Below, piece by piece: positions 47,901 through 60,434 of a DNA stretch of 64,000 nucleotides. The first letter of the stretch is position 1. Each line of letters starts with the position of its first letter. Source of the DNA: Hypholoma sublateritium FD-334 SS-4. Taxonomy: Eukaryota; Basidiomycota; Agaricomycetes; Agaricales; Strophariaceae. Where the stretch lies: NCBI GenBank assembly GCA_000827495.1, contig KN817570.1, positions 203,309 through 267,308 of the forward strand. Direction: 5' to 3'. The translations under genes were made by a program, and so were the position numbers. Below the pieces are notes generated by a model. The model was given only the letters and a program-made list of their open reading frames with translations, was not told where the DNA came from and did not search any database.

Positions 47901-49459
47901 GCTTGCAACTCTTCAATTAAGGCACCTGTCCTGTCGCTCTCCGCCTGTTAAAAGGCAGCGCATCGATGAAGCTTCTGCAATACAAATAATGATGAGAACT
48001 TACTTCTGCCTTGTTGAAACTTTCTTCCATCTTAGGGAGTCTTCGCGCCAACTTAGCCGCAGCCTGCAATGCCTGTTCCATCTCGACCGACTTGGCTGCG
48101 ACGTGCGACCAGGCAAGTTCCTTCTTTAGATCGTCTGCCTTTTTCTTCTGTTCGCGGGCTTTTGCTGCCTCTTCGTAGCGAGCGTTGACCTCGTGAAGAC
48201 GGGCCTTGAGATCAGGAAGTGCCTCTTTCTTGACTGTAAGGAGTTTCGCTGTCTGATGGATGTTCTCGAGACAAGCCATGTACTCCTCAGAGAGTTGAGT
48301 AAGTTGGGTACCGCGGAGGAAGAACTGAAGTTGCGATTTAGTTTTATACAATAACGGTATTTTTACAGCGTATCTTACTTTATATTTGTCCTGGGGAGCT
48401 GATGCACTCAAAAACTGCCTCGCGGCGTCTTTGCGGGATTTAATGTAAGATTTCCGGGGATTAAAGTGAAGGTAATGGGCTATACCTTGTGTCAAGACAT
48501 TCATAGGATTGTCGACCTGGATGTTCATGTGGTCACAGATGGCAGCTAATTCATCTTTCTTGGTGCTGATAACCTTCCCGTCCTTGCTCTTGATTTTCCA
48601 CGAGGAATTCCCCTCCTTCGTGAATTTGCGGGTGATAACGATCGTTTCCCCATATTCCTGGGGTCTGAAAGCTTCTTCGCCTTGATTTTTGATATGGATG
48701 GTTACTTCAGAGGCACTGCAAACACATGAATCCGACGCAAACAACAGATATTGACAATGATACACACCCTTGTCCCTCACGAATGAATGACTTCAATCCA
48801 TTTCCACGGCCAGTGGAATTAGCTTTGCCACCCAACGCGACCGTAATAGCCGATAAAACGGCACTCTTCCCACCTACCCAGATACGTCAGTTACTTGTAA
48901 TTTGAGCAAAAACACGCGTTTTCTCACTTCCGTTATGTCCTTGGGGTCCTATGAGTACATTTTCCTGTGTAAAAGTTGGAGAACAACGCACCGATGATGA
49001 AGTTAATTTGGGGTCCAAAAGTGAACCTGAGGTACTTGTGGCACATGAATTGGTGCATTTCAATATATTCGATGATACCATGATCGGCTACACCCTGTGA
49101 AAACGGTTTGCTGAGTGTTCTCCTTTCCGAGCGAGGTAGAAAAAACAACTTACGCCTTGGGCTTTTTGCCTGCGCTCCAAGCGCGCACGTAGCTTATCAC
49201 CGTGAAGACGCTCGAATTCCTCGTCATCGAGCTCGGGCTCTTGGATACCATCGATATCAATATCTTCGTCGCTCGACTCGGAGCCAGAGTTGTCTGTCTT
49301 CGATCTGCCCTTCCCTTTTCCTTTTTTGACGCGTTCGCGCTTAGTAGGACGCGCTTGTGTTCGTTCTTCCGATTCGTCACCGCTTTCTGCTGTCCTGGCG
49401 CGTTTGGATGACGTATGAGAGGCCTGCTCATCTTCTCCAAGATGTTGGCGTTTGGGCAT
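44945..49459 (-). CDS. SMC6: SMC6, structural maintenance of chromosomes subunit of the SMC5/6 complex
   Basis: SMC6 pairs with SMC5 in the nuclear complex that handles recombination intermediates and stalled forks. The ATG at 49459 opens [18 protein letters not shown], an acidic/basic disordered head, then [20 protein letters not shown] and Walker [20 protein letters not shown], split by an intron through the Ser codon (about 48930/48868). [35 protein letters not shown] sequence and a first coiled coil follow. The hinge region holds [20 protein letters not shown] and [20 protein letters not shown] (about 47300). A second coiled coil leads to the signature [20 protein letters not shown], then RCL + [15 protein letters not shown] (Walker B/D-loop across an intron) and [11 protein letters not shown] near the C-terminus (44945). 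[14 protein letters not shown] and [13 protein letters not shown] are specific to SMC6. It lies between the two ABC transporters. Confidence 0.95.
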
Positions 49460-50201
49460 ATTGAAGGCCTGGGGTGGGGTTTAGATTCAATCAAGGAGAG
49501 CGAAAGGAGAGGAAACTTTGGAAAGGACAATTAGTGCGGTCACGGACATGTCACAGACGCGTATTGATTCAGACGCGTCGCCGGTAAGCAAGGTCAAGCA
49601 ATGCCACTCACATGTGACAATATTGACAAGCATCTGACATCAGCTATTTTTGGACCTGTAATTGGGTACCACAGGGTTGAAGATTTCATCCACACCTCCC
49701 ACTCAGATCGGTTGCTCATTTTCCGGCTGGTCGTCAGTCTACCGTTTACCTCCCACTGACCGTCGCGACGATTTGCATACCAAATACACAGTGGCATAAT
49801 GAGATGGCATAGCATTAGGATGCGTTGTATAAATAAGCACTCTCCGGTAGCTCTCAGAGCCACTTCATAGCACTTCAAGTCAACTTCAAGTCATCAACGA
49901 CTCGGTCCGGAATAGACAATTCATGACATGATGGCAGCGCCGGCCGGCAGAGTCTGCAGAGCATTCGCCCTATCTTTCGCCTATTTTCAAAAGTCCTACC
50001 TGGGTAGCACAAGGAATGCGCGGACAACGCGACAGCGCGTAAATGTAAGAACTGTCCCATTCAAATTTCCAAATGAGATCTTCACAGCGAGCATTTGAAC
50101 AGGCAACTTGAAACCCGGCCTCTTACTTATATCCAAGCTCAAGGACACTGCTTCATTAACTACACCTCCTTGATAACGTCGTCAACTAGAAATTACTTCG
50201 G
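49460..50201. other. Divergent promoter region between SMC6 and the second ABC transporter
   Basis: No coding frame was supported. The direct repeat CACTTCA / ACTTCAAGTCAACTTCAAGTC lies at about 49862-49891. The 742 nt should contain both promoters. It shows no obvious similarity to the region upstream of ABC copy 1. Confidence 0.5.
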
Positions 50202-53200
50202 ATGGGACGCATCCTGTTCAGTCTTCAGGACAGTGCTGCATATACTCCCAGTCAGGGCTCAGAGAATGGCCCCTGGAAAGAGCCGTGAGTACTGAAGCAC
50301 CTTCGCTGATTACGGACTCTTATGGCTGTACCACGTTAGCTTGCTGAATGATTTCAGAGTCATTCCATTCGCAATTGTCTGCATATCGCTAGGATGGCAA
50401 ATTCTACATATGCTTGCCTCTATGCTGCACTCTCTCGTCAAGCGCACGCGTAACAACGAAATACCGCTAGATCACAGCGCACACGACGAGTTACGACCCT
50501 CAGGGTACCTTCAAATGCTACGTAGACGCGTCACATACTTCGGCGGATACACTATTGTAGGATTCATGCTAGCCCGTCTAATTGGAAGCGCCTCCCTTTT
50601 ATTTTTGTCGAAGAGGACCCTCCGGAATACCTGTGATACGATATCATTCACAACATGCCCAGAGGCCTTCTTAACTGGCACTTTCGTAAGTGATTCGAGA
50701 ATTATAAATTGTAGAAAGTTGCTAACACTGTAGACTACAGCTATACTCAACAACCATGGGCTTATTGGCCGTGGCCTCAAAGAGGTTGAGCACGTCGGCC
50801 ACTCGATTCAATATCCTCGTATTACTTTCAACGCTGGTTCTCTACCTGTATCGGGACATATGGCCCCTTGCAACCTACTCTGAAAATCCGGCAGACATCG
50901 AGGAAGGCAGCATCCTTTTCGTGAAGATTGGGATTTTATTTATTACTGCGATAATCATCCCGCTGTTTATCCCTCGTCGCTATGTTCCTGTTGACCCAAA
51001 GGTAATCCTCGCATATCTTGTCCATTCGAGTCTGCGGCCTGATATGATAAGTAGAATCAGATGCCGAACCCTAACTCTGAGCAAACGGCCTCCATAATCT
51101 CAATATTGACATTCACGTTTCTTGACAACATCATTCTTATGGGGTCCAAGGTTACACATTTGCGGGCTGATCAGCTGCCGCCTCTTGCAGATTATGACGG
51201 TGCAGAATATCAGACAACCAAGTCATTTCCTGTGAGTAACATGGCTGTTCAATTGTGCCACGAAAGTTGGCTGATAACCGCTCATTAACAGCACCTAGAC
51301 GTCTTTTCGGGTGCTAAACAGCGTCATTTGTTCTTCAGGCTGATGCGCGTTTATTGTGAGTTTAAATTACGGATCGTGTTTTATGCCTTTAATGTGTTAT
51401 TTATTCTCGTACTAGGGAAACAATATTCATTTTTAGCTATATTCCTTGTCCTCCAAACTGTGGCTGGCTTCGTGTCTCCAATAGGCATCTATCAATTATT
51501 GAAGTCAAGAATATCCTATACTTGATTATAGGATCGATATTGACTGCAATATTTTGTGTCTTTACAGATATCTTGAATCGGGAGGCACCGACCAACCCAT
51601 AAAACCTTGGGTCTGGATTCTCTGGCTGTTCTGCGGGCCGATGCTTCGATCCATCTTTAGGCATTTATACAACTTCATCTCCTCCAGAGTTCTGGCCCTT
51701 ACCGGCATCCTCGTGAGACAGCTCGTTTTCGAGCACTGTTTACGCATGCGGTTCAAGGCGGAAACATCAAACACACCTGAATCGCAATTGGTCACTGGAA
51801 TTGGTTCTACGGCTACAGAAAGCGTCGCTGCAGACACTGTTACTCTGGAATCTGAGGAAACCTCGGCTACAGAATCGACGACGCGGGAGTCATCATCGGT
51901 TTCAGAGGCTTCGACCGTCGTCGCTCACGACCCCTCATTATCCTCGATAGTTTCAACCTTGAAGAATGATACGAAGGCGAAGAAAGCGGCGGAGCCCCCG
52001 AAGGACATCGAGAAGCAAAACGACGCAAACCTTGTAGGAAAGATCAATAATCTCGTCACCAGTGACTTGAACAGCATAGTCAGCGCCAAAGATTTTCTGA
52101 GTCTAAGTCAGTTACTCATCTGCTTCATCTTGGAACTATTGTTAATTTTCAATCCCTACTAGTTATCGGCATCCCCTTGAATATAACTCTTTGTTTAGTC
52201 TTCCTGTACCAGTTGTTAGGATGGAGGTTCGTTTTTATATACTCTTATTGAGGACTGAAGCTGATATATTTATCAGTGCATTTGTCGGTTTTGCAGTAAT
52301 GGTCGCTTTTCTGCCTGTACCTGGATACGTAACAAAGATAATCCGCACAGCGATTGTAGAAAAGTCGACAGTAGTAAGACGAAACACTTCGTTAAAATCT
52401 CACTTATCTAATTCTGTATCATCAGACCGATGCCAGAATACAAGCTGTTTCAGAAACCATGAATATCATTCGGATGGTTAAACTCTTTGGCTGGGAAGAT
52501 AGGATGGCAGAGCGGTTGAGTGGGACTCGCGAAGCAGAGCTGCTCCTTGTCTGGAAAATCAAATTTCTTAACTGCTTCTACACAATCATCGGGTGGGTTC
52601 TCCATTCTTTCTTCGTACTATCATCTGGCTAATAAAAGTATGTAGGGCTTTCATTATCCCTACTAGCATCACTATTGCCACATATGGCTTCTATACAGCT
52701 GTCATGAAGCAAGAGCTGACCCGTAAGTATTTCTTATTGTCAGAACACCCAACAAATTCTCAATGAACCACATCAAAGCATCGACCATATTTTCAAGTAT
52801 AGCTGTATTTTCCAGGCTGTCGGAGCAATTGTCTGGCGTGATGTACCAAGCAATCACGATGATACAAGGTAACGCGGCCTGACAGACTTCGCGATTTTCC
52901 TTCTTAAACAACTATAGGCAAAGTCTCGTTGGATCGCATCAATGATTTTCTCCAGAAAAGTGAACTCCTTGATTCGTTTCTGCACGAAAAGGATTGCTCT
53001 GCGCAGACTGCCGTTCTTGTCTCCGAGGATGTCCACACCAGTACTGAATTAGGATTCAGAAACGCCTCGTTTGTGTGGTCGCTCGACGACGAGAAGGATA
53101 ACGGCCTGGCAACTCCTTCCAGTCGAACTTTCAGGCTTCGGATTGAGGGAGATTTGCTATTCAAACGCAATGCAATCAACTTGATTATTGGCCCAACGTG

Positions 53201-56200
53201 AGAACAACTCTCAAATGATTGTCTCCGCACTTTACATCTTGATTGTACAGGGGGTCCGGAAAGACATCTATCTTGATGGCATTGCTCGGTACGTCTACCA
53301 TTCTCTGTGCTATTTGTTTATAGTGGCTTAATTATTCTGATAATGTGTAGGAGAAATGCATTTTATCCCCACCACACCCGATTCGTGGTTCAACCTTCCT
53401 CGCGAAGGCGGCGTCGCCTATGCTGCACAGGAGTCATGGGTGGAGAATGATACCATTCGCAACAACATATTGTTTGGTTCAGAATACAACGATGCGCGGT
53501 ATAAAGCAGGTGAGAAACTGGTGTGCTGTACTCTTTCCAACAGAAGACTGACCACATTATCATCATAGTCATCAAGCAATGTGCTTTGCAAGCCGATTTA
53601 GATCTATTCGATGCCGGTGATGCCACTGAAGTGGGCGAGAGAGGGCTAACATTAAGGTCGGTCAGAGGGTGTTTCTTTGTGTCGTATTTCTCACCCATCC
53701 GGCGAAAATTAAGTGGCGGGCAAAAGGTGTGCCTTCCGATCGCTCAATTTACTGTCGCTCATAATAACCCGGAAGGCACGCGTCACGCTAGCCAGAGCGA
53801 TATATTCTCCTGCAAGGATCATCATTCTTGACGACGTCTTCGCTGCACTGGATGTCCACACGCAAGTCAACTGACAAAATATACTTGACCGCTTTCTGAC
53901 ACTTGCGAATGCAGTTCATCCTGGATCGTTGATAATTGCCTTCGTGGCGACCTTATCAAGGATAGGACGGTATTAATCGTGGTTCGTATCTGGACGATAC
54001 TAATTCTCATCTGCAATAACACTCTGAGCCCCTCTTGCCTAGACACACAATGTAGCGCTTGTCAGCCCTGTGGCGGACTTTGTTGTCTCCATTGGCACCG
54101 ATGGTAAGATCAAAAGCCAAGGAAATCAAGTCGCCCTCGCAGCGAAGCAAGATCCCGAGCTTGCGAAAGAACTCGAAATTGACGAAGCAGCCACTGCACT
54201 GGGAGAAGAAGTGATCGACAGCGACCCACCCCAGAAGGTAGGAGAAGGAAAGCTCACCGTCGCCGAGGAAATAGTGGAGGGCCGTGTTACCTGGCACTCA
54301 TTCAAACTCTTCCTAACAAGCTTGGGCGGAAACTACCCCATTTTATTCTGCGTTATCGTCATCATCGCCCTTCTTTTGGATTATTCAAGCCACAACTTCC
54401 AAACGTGGTACCTGGGGTTCTGGGCCTCGCAGTACGAGTCGCATCCCGCTCCAGAAGTTCCTGTTTATCTGTAAGCATTCGTTTATGCATCCTTCGACTC
54501 GACTGTTAAACGTCACCAGCTATCTGGCAGGATATTGCGCTATAACTCTCAGCACCTGCGTGCTGTATGCTATCTCATATATGCTCGCCATGAACGGGTC
54601 GATCCGGGCGGCTCGCACCATTAATGCCAAGTTGATTGATTCCATTCTCCACAGTACCTTGCGGTAAGTTTGCACAACCTGAATAATGCAGCTGGCGGTG
54701 CTAACTAGATATCAAGATGGCTTGACGAAACACCTGTCGCAAGAATCATTGCCAGGTGTACGCAAGATATCCGCACCATCGATAGCCCTCTTCCTCTGAC
54801 CTTATTATGGACGGTGGATGGCGTGGCAGGAGTCCTAACGAAATTGGGAGCTATCATCTTATTCACGCCAATTTTCCTCTGGCCGGGCCTTGTAATTGGG
54901 GTTTTGGCTGTCCTGTTGGGTAACATATATCTCAAAGCTCAGCTATCCGTCCAGCGAGAAACTAGGTATCGTGCAGTGTATTTTTAGCAGATGAGAAACC
55001 ACTGACCCTTGCCCAGCAACGCTCGCGCACCGATGCTTGCGCATTTTAGCGGGGCTGTCCATGGGCTCGGTATGTGATTTGGATCATGATTATGGGGGTC
55101 TCATACTCACATATGCGACTAGTCTCTATTCGCGCTTACGGTGCCCAGGACAGATTCAAGAACGAGTTGTACACCCGCCTCGACCATTTCACCCGACTCT
55201 CGCGGATATCCAACAACCTCAACCTCTGGATTGCAGTGCGCATGGATTTCCTCGGCGCAGGCTTCACCGCGGCGCTTGCGACATACTTGGTATACGGACC
55301 TCCTGTGGGCGCATCCAACACCGGTTTCTCGCTCAATATGGCTCTCGACTTCACGGCGTCGATATTATCTGTGGTCCGAGTCTATAATGATTTAGAGGTC
55401 CAGGCGAATAGGTGTGTATTTTCTCCTTACGCTGTTCTCAAAATGCATTCATTTATGCTGTGTACAGTCTCGAACGGATCCAAGGATATATAGATATCGA
55501 GCACGAACCCAAGCCTACCGAAGAAGGAAAGCCGCCTGCCTCCTGGCCTACAAGCGGAGACCTCCGCGTTGAGAGTCTCTCTGCACGCTACTCCCGCGTA
55601 AGTTGTGATTTGCCTCGCTGTATCTGATCGCCTCGACTGATTTCGTGTTCACTCTGACAACAGACGGGCCCTCGGGTTCTACACGATCTCTCCTTCCACA
55701 TTGCCTCCGGTGAACGCGTCGGCGTCGGTGTGTACAGTCTTTTATAACTCTGCTACGACAAAACTGATTTGAACACCCTCCTCAGTCGGGAGGACCGGAA
55801 GCGGGAAGGTAATGTGATTTGCGCTATTGCGAATATTCTTGCTGAGAGCCGCAACTTCAGAGCTCATTGACGCTTTCCCTCCTGCGGTGCATCTTGACCG
55901 AAGGCGAAGTCTATCTCGACGGCGTTCCGACGAGCTCGGTCAATCTTGATGCGCTGAGGACGAGTATCACAATTATACCACAGATGGTGAGCTATTCAGT
56001 CCTAGTGTCTATCGACCCGCCACTGATTCGTTCCTTATCACCAGCCCGAACTGCTCAGTGGTAAGTGTTAACACGACAGGACCTACATCTATCTCTCGAT
56101 GTGAACCCGATTATCTGACAGGCACTCTCCGAGAGAACTTAGACCCTTTCGACCAGAACGACGACGCCGTCCTCAACGACGCGCTCGACGCGGCTGGTCT

Positions 56201-56851
56201 ATTCGCGCTGCAGGAAGACGCAGGCGAAGCGAGTCTCTCGCTGGACACGAAGATCTCGAGCGCAGGCGGCAACCTCTCCGTCGGACAGCGCCAGATCATC
56301 GCCCTCGCGCGCGCGATGATCCGGGGCAGCAAGCTGCTCATGCTCGATGAAGGTGGGCGCCTTCGCCGCGTTCCCAGTGCGTTTGCGTTCTGATAGTTTT
56401 TTTTGGTGGTTAGCTACGTCGGCCATTGGTGAGCGAAAGCGTTATCGCGATGGGAGTGCGTGTTGGAGTCTAACTTGCTGTTGTCCAGACTACAAAACCG
56501 ACGCGATTATACAGCGCACGCTGCGCACGCAGCTCGCGAAGGACGTCACGGTTGTCACCGTCGCCCATCGCCTGCAGACGATCATGGACTCTGACAAGAT
56601 AGTAAGTAACACATAGATTTCTCTGCTATTTCATGCTAATCATCTTTCTCCAGATGGTGTTGGACAATGGTCGGATCGTGCGTCGCACCCTGCTTATAAC
56701 ACATCCTAAGATAGCTAACGGAACTTGACCGTTACAGGCCGAGTTCGGAAAGCCGGCTGATCTTCTACAGAATGAAAAGGGGATGCTGCGCGCGCTGGTC
56801 AATGAGAGCACCGACAAGGAAAAACTCCACGAACTTGCGGGGGCCCATTGA
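50202..56851 (+). CDS. ABC transporter, ABCC/MRP subfamily, copy 2
   Basis: A paralogue of the gene at 36542 with the same length and the same intron positions wherever I compared them. It starts [20 protein letters not shown] at 50202. Shared blocks include [40 protein letters not shown] and [16 protein letters not shown]1: Walker A split by an intron near 53200/53250, then a signature SGGQK microexon (53714-53726) and [18 protein letters not shown]2: [17 protein letters not shown] and [23 protein letters not shown]2: Walker A near 55790-55870, [46 protein letters not shown] + ATSAID. It ends ELAGAH at 56851. NBD2 exon DNA (56120-56350) is GC-richer than in copy 1. Both copies appear functional, so they may differ in substrate or expression. 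No frame damage seen. Confidence 0.92.
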
Positions 56852-58817
56852 TCGGTAGTGGCACGAAGCGCAATGCTCTACGAATAAATGGAATCTTCCG
56901 TACGTATCTATTATTTGAACAATATATTTAAAACCGATATCTATCAAAATGAAATGTACAAGTTTATCACCTGCTTAAATCTATGTAAATTGCGGTTCAC
57001 ACTAGAAGGGGAGTCCATGGTCGATGGGTAGCAAGTCCGATCCGATCTGAGATGGCTCGCATCTCCCGACAGCCGCTTCCGACTTCCTCACGCCATAGAC
57101 GCACCCGGACTGATGCCACCATCGACGAGGGGGCACACCTCACCTCATTAAACAATTTGTTACATATTAAGATAACACAGGGATATATTGAAACTCTAGT
57201 TATTATTTGATTAGTACTGTCCATCTCGGATCGTGTGGTTTGCTCGGAGCGACATACTATGATACCACCCAGAATATTTTTTCTAATTTTTTCTTTTTCT
57301 TTGGCCTCCGAATCTGGGTGCCCGTTCGAGGGAAGCGTAGTCCTTGCTTGCATTATTATACTGTGCAGAGATGATCCTGGCTTTCCAGAAATTTGAGGAA
57401 TGTTTGCAAAATGTGTGTTGATTGCAAGTTGACTGTGCGGCTGCGATGGGTCATGGTCCAGACGATTATGCCAGAGTACTTATTAGCGAGAACAAACTCA
57501 GCTCCCTCAAGCGTCGTCTGTTCAATCCAGCCTTGATTCGTTCTGCCGCTTGTACTTAGTTTTTTATATATCCTGATTTTATTCATTTAACAACAAAAGT
57601 TGCCATTGCATGATTCTGAAGCACGATAATGAACTTACTTTGTCTAGTGAGTTGTAACGATTAGTCCGATGCTTATATTTGTAGTCGACAAATGTTCAAC
57701 AAAAGGCGGCTTTTCGTTTAAAGGCGACGAAAAAACCCAGATTATTTCAAACTTGTATCTACAAATAAGATGCAAAAGCGACTGCCAGAAACGGAGAGAA
57801 CTTGGCAGTGCGCACTGTATGTGGGCGCCTAAATATAAATGTATATCAGATTATCGCGCTCTCATGGGTCACTAAGCGCGCTGCAGGGGTTACTGCATAG
57901 AATGTTTGCGTATGGTTTGCGGGGCGCAAATGTATTGTAAAATGGGATGGGATTTTGCTGGAAGCGCGTAGCGGCGTTGGGCGCGATGGGTTGGCGAGCC
58001 GTGGGAACGCGACCAGAATCAATGAACTTCGTCGCATTTCGTGGGCAGCGTAAGCGCGGGCTCATCATATGTCTCGTATTTATTGGTTTGTCGATGAAAG
58101 GAGACACACATGAGCATTCCAATATATTTCTAGTAATTACTCTGTTGCACACTCCCACTGTCCAGCCCAAGTCCAGCCAACTGCAGTTCCAGTGAATACT
58201 TAGTCGAAGAGCGGCTCTCGTTCTAATTCAGCATAGAATGAGATACTGTCTGGTTTTGAATATAACTGTTTATTGTAAAAGGTATGTGCAGCTGCCGCTG
58301 TCGGTTGGAGTTAGAAGCAAGGCAGGAGTGCCGTGGGTCTTCGATGATGGGGGGAACGTCCGAAACAAAGCCGACGTAGGGTTTCCTGCTAACTACCTAA
58401 TAAGGTGATTGATCCGGATCAACTTGCTACCGATCGACCCAGCACTCCTAGAAGGGCGGAGTGAGCAGCCTTCCTTTTTTGCCTTCCTTTCGGTGTCAAC
58501 CACAGTGACGTCACGGATGAATACACTCCCGAAAAACTATCCCAGCTTGCTTCCAATAGTTACATCCACAGATACAAGAGGTATGTCTATATATGAGGAG
58601 GGATTAATATTAAGTCGAGCAGCCCAGTGCCCGTATAGTAAGGTATACAATTAACACCCTGCCCACAAATGCTCCCATGCGGGTCCTCTATCCCATTGAT
58701 TTGACATCTCCGCGAGCCAAGATGGCCTATGGCCATCGCCGCGAAGTGCACAGGCGGCTGCAACACTGCTCGCCGCGTCATTTGTCCAAATATATACGCG
58801 CACGTATGGTATATACT
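56852..58817. other. Intergenic, no supported gene
   Basis: Nearly 2 kb of AT-rich DNA. Short frames at 57356-57586 (-), 57862-58170 (-), 57947-58195 (+) and 58409-58654 (+) have no recognisable content. The flanking genes converge here, so it probably holds both 3' ends plus non-coding DNA. Confidence 0.5.
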
Positions 58818-59959
58818 TCATAGCCCGAGCTTCCCACTCTCCACGCGCATCCGCGCCTGCTCGACGGCGCGGTAGATGTCCGTCGCGGCGGTCGACTCCG
58901 GCGTAAGGCGAAGGAGCGCGAGCAGCGCGGGTACGGCGGTACGCGTGAGCAAGAGGGTGTGCTCGGCGGCGTCGGCGTCGGGTGCGGGCGGCGGAGGTGA
59001 AGGCGGCGGTGCTTTCGCCTTGGGCTTGGGATTCGAGCGCGACGTGGGGCCCACGGGCGGCGGGGCGCCGATGGCCGGCAGGCGGTAGACGGCATCAAGC
59101 TCCTCGCTCGGCTCGGGGACGATAATGTCGTGGTCGAGCAGCTCGGCGAGGTACTGCGACGCCTTGTACGCTGTGCGGTGGTCAGCGCCGTCAATTTTAT
59201 CCCCGGGACGCGGTAGGACACGCACCGCGGTAGTGCGACCACGCGCGCCAGACGCAGAAGAAGAACGGCAGATTCGGGATGATGGCTGCGGGGGGTCAGC
59301 GCGGCACGCGGTGCGGGGCAGGCGACGCACGGATGAGCATGAACGGCGCGGTCAGCGGCGCGACGACGGCCCAGACGTAGAGGCCCTTGCGGTGGCGCGG
59401 GATGCGGTGCGCGGCGTACGCGCGCAGCTCGGCGAGCGCGGCGGCGGGCGCCAGCTGAGACGGCGGGACGACGAGCGGGATCTGCGGGACGGTCAGCGGG
59501 GCTCCGCGCGGGGAGAGGAGCACGCACCCGGGGCTGCACGCCGTCCGCCGCGCGCGCGAGGCCGACGATGCGCGGGCCGAGGCGGGGGTCGACGCTCTTG
59601 AGCGCGAGCTCCTCAAAGTCCATGCGGTCGACGAGGCGCTCGCCGGCGGTGTGCACGCGCAGGCGCCACCCGCCCGGCGCCTGCCCGAAGCCCGTCCACA
59701 CGTCCGTCGCCTTCTGCGTCGTCCAGTCGACCAGGCCCTCCTCGCGGATCTGCGCTGGCCACGCGCGCCAGCCCGTCGCCGTCGTCGCGCTCGTCTCCCT
59801 CTGCTTGCCCTTTTCCTTCTCGCCGGATATCTGGAATTGGTAGTACGTCAACCTGTTCAGGTTCACGTTGGCGGCGGCGACGACCCCGGGGACGGCTCTC
59901 GGGCGAGTGAGTGGAATGGCGACGATGCGCATTTTCCGGAGAGACTCCTTGAGGACCAT
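58818..59959 (-). CDS. Mitochondrial K+/H+ exchange-related protein (Mit_KHE1 family, yeast YDL183C type)
   Basis: The family is linked to K+/H+ exchange across the inner mitochondrial membrane. The frame from 59959 reads MVLKESLRKMRIVAIPLTRP, then LTYYQFQISGEKEKG, ATDVWTGFGQAPGGWRLRVH, ERLVDRMDFEELALKSVDPR and LGPRIVGLAR. After an intron come IPLVVPPSQLAPAAALAELR and HRIPRHRKGLYVWAVVAPLT + APFMLI; the next exon gives AIIPNLPFFFCVWRAWSHYR, then AYKASQYLAELLDHDIIVPE and a C-terminus ending ARMRVESGKLGL at 58818. These blocks in this order are diagnostic. The two hydrophobic parts (VAPLTAPFMLI, PNLPFFFCVW) are likely membrane segments. A more upstream ATG at 60043 is in frame and possible. The gene is strikingly GC-rich. 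It is divergent from uS10m. Confidence 0.87.
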
Positions 59960-60434
59960 CGTCGTCGTCGTGAATGAGTGTGGGGCCGTCGGTTGCGCTG
60001 CACTCCAATTTCTAAAATCGAGCGCGCGTAAGCTCGGCTCCACTCACGTGCGTTCCCCTGCTAATTTCACGGTCTAAACTTGATCCACTCCTTCGTCAGT
60101 CATACATACTACCACCACGCGTCGGGTGTCTGAAAACGTACAGTGTTTGAAAATTTCCCTATATCTCCAAGCCAACATGTTCAATAAATCTGAAAAATTA
60201 CAGGGTCCTACATCCAGTTCATTTAAATGTATTATCAAATTTTCAGGTCCTTCAGAAAGTTGTGCAGGGTATAAATGCAAATTGAAGCACCACAATTTGA
60301 CTGTAAGTGATGGCATGTACGTGACAAGATGGCTCTGTTTTCTTCGGAAAATTAGTCCATTGAGTTTGGAGTACGCGTGGGCTGCGCCTTTTCTTCCTCA
60401 AAGCCCGACCAGTTCGACCGGAACGACGACCACG
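59960..60434. other. Divergent promoter region between the two mitochondrial-protein genes
   Basis: Composition drops from very GC-rich coding DNA to AT-rich sequence (about 60125-60310). No gene was seen. It would serve both the K+/H+ exchange-related gene and uS10m. Confidence 0.45.

Noticed and set aside
58778..60043. Continuous 421-codon minus frame with Arg/Pro-rich C-terminal half
   Set aside because: Only its first part (to about 59540) is coding in this frame; the rest is out-of-frame readthrough of introns and shifted exons of the K+/H+ exchange-related gene in GC-rich DNA.
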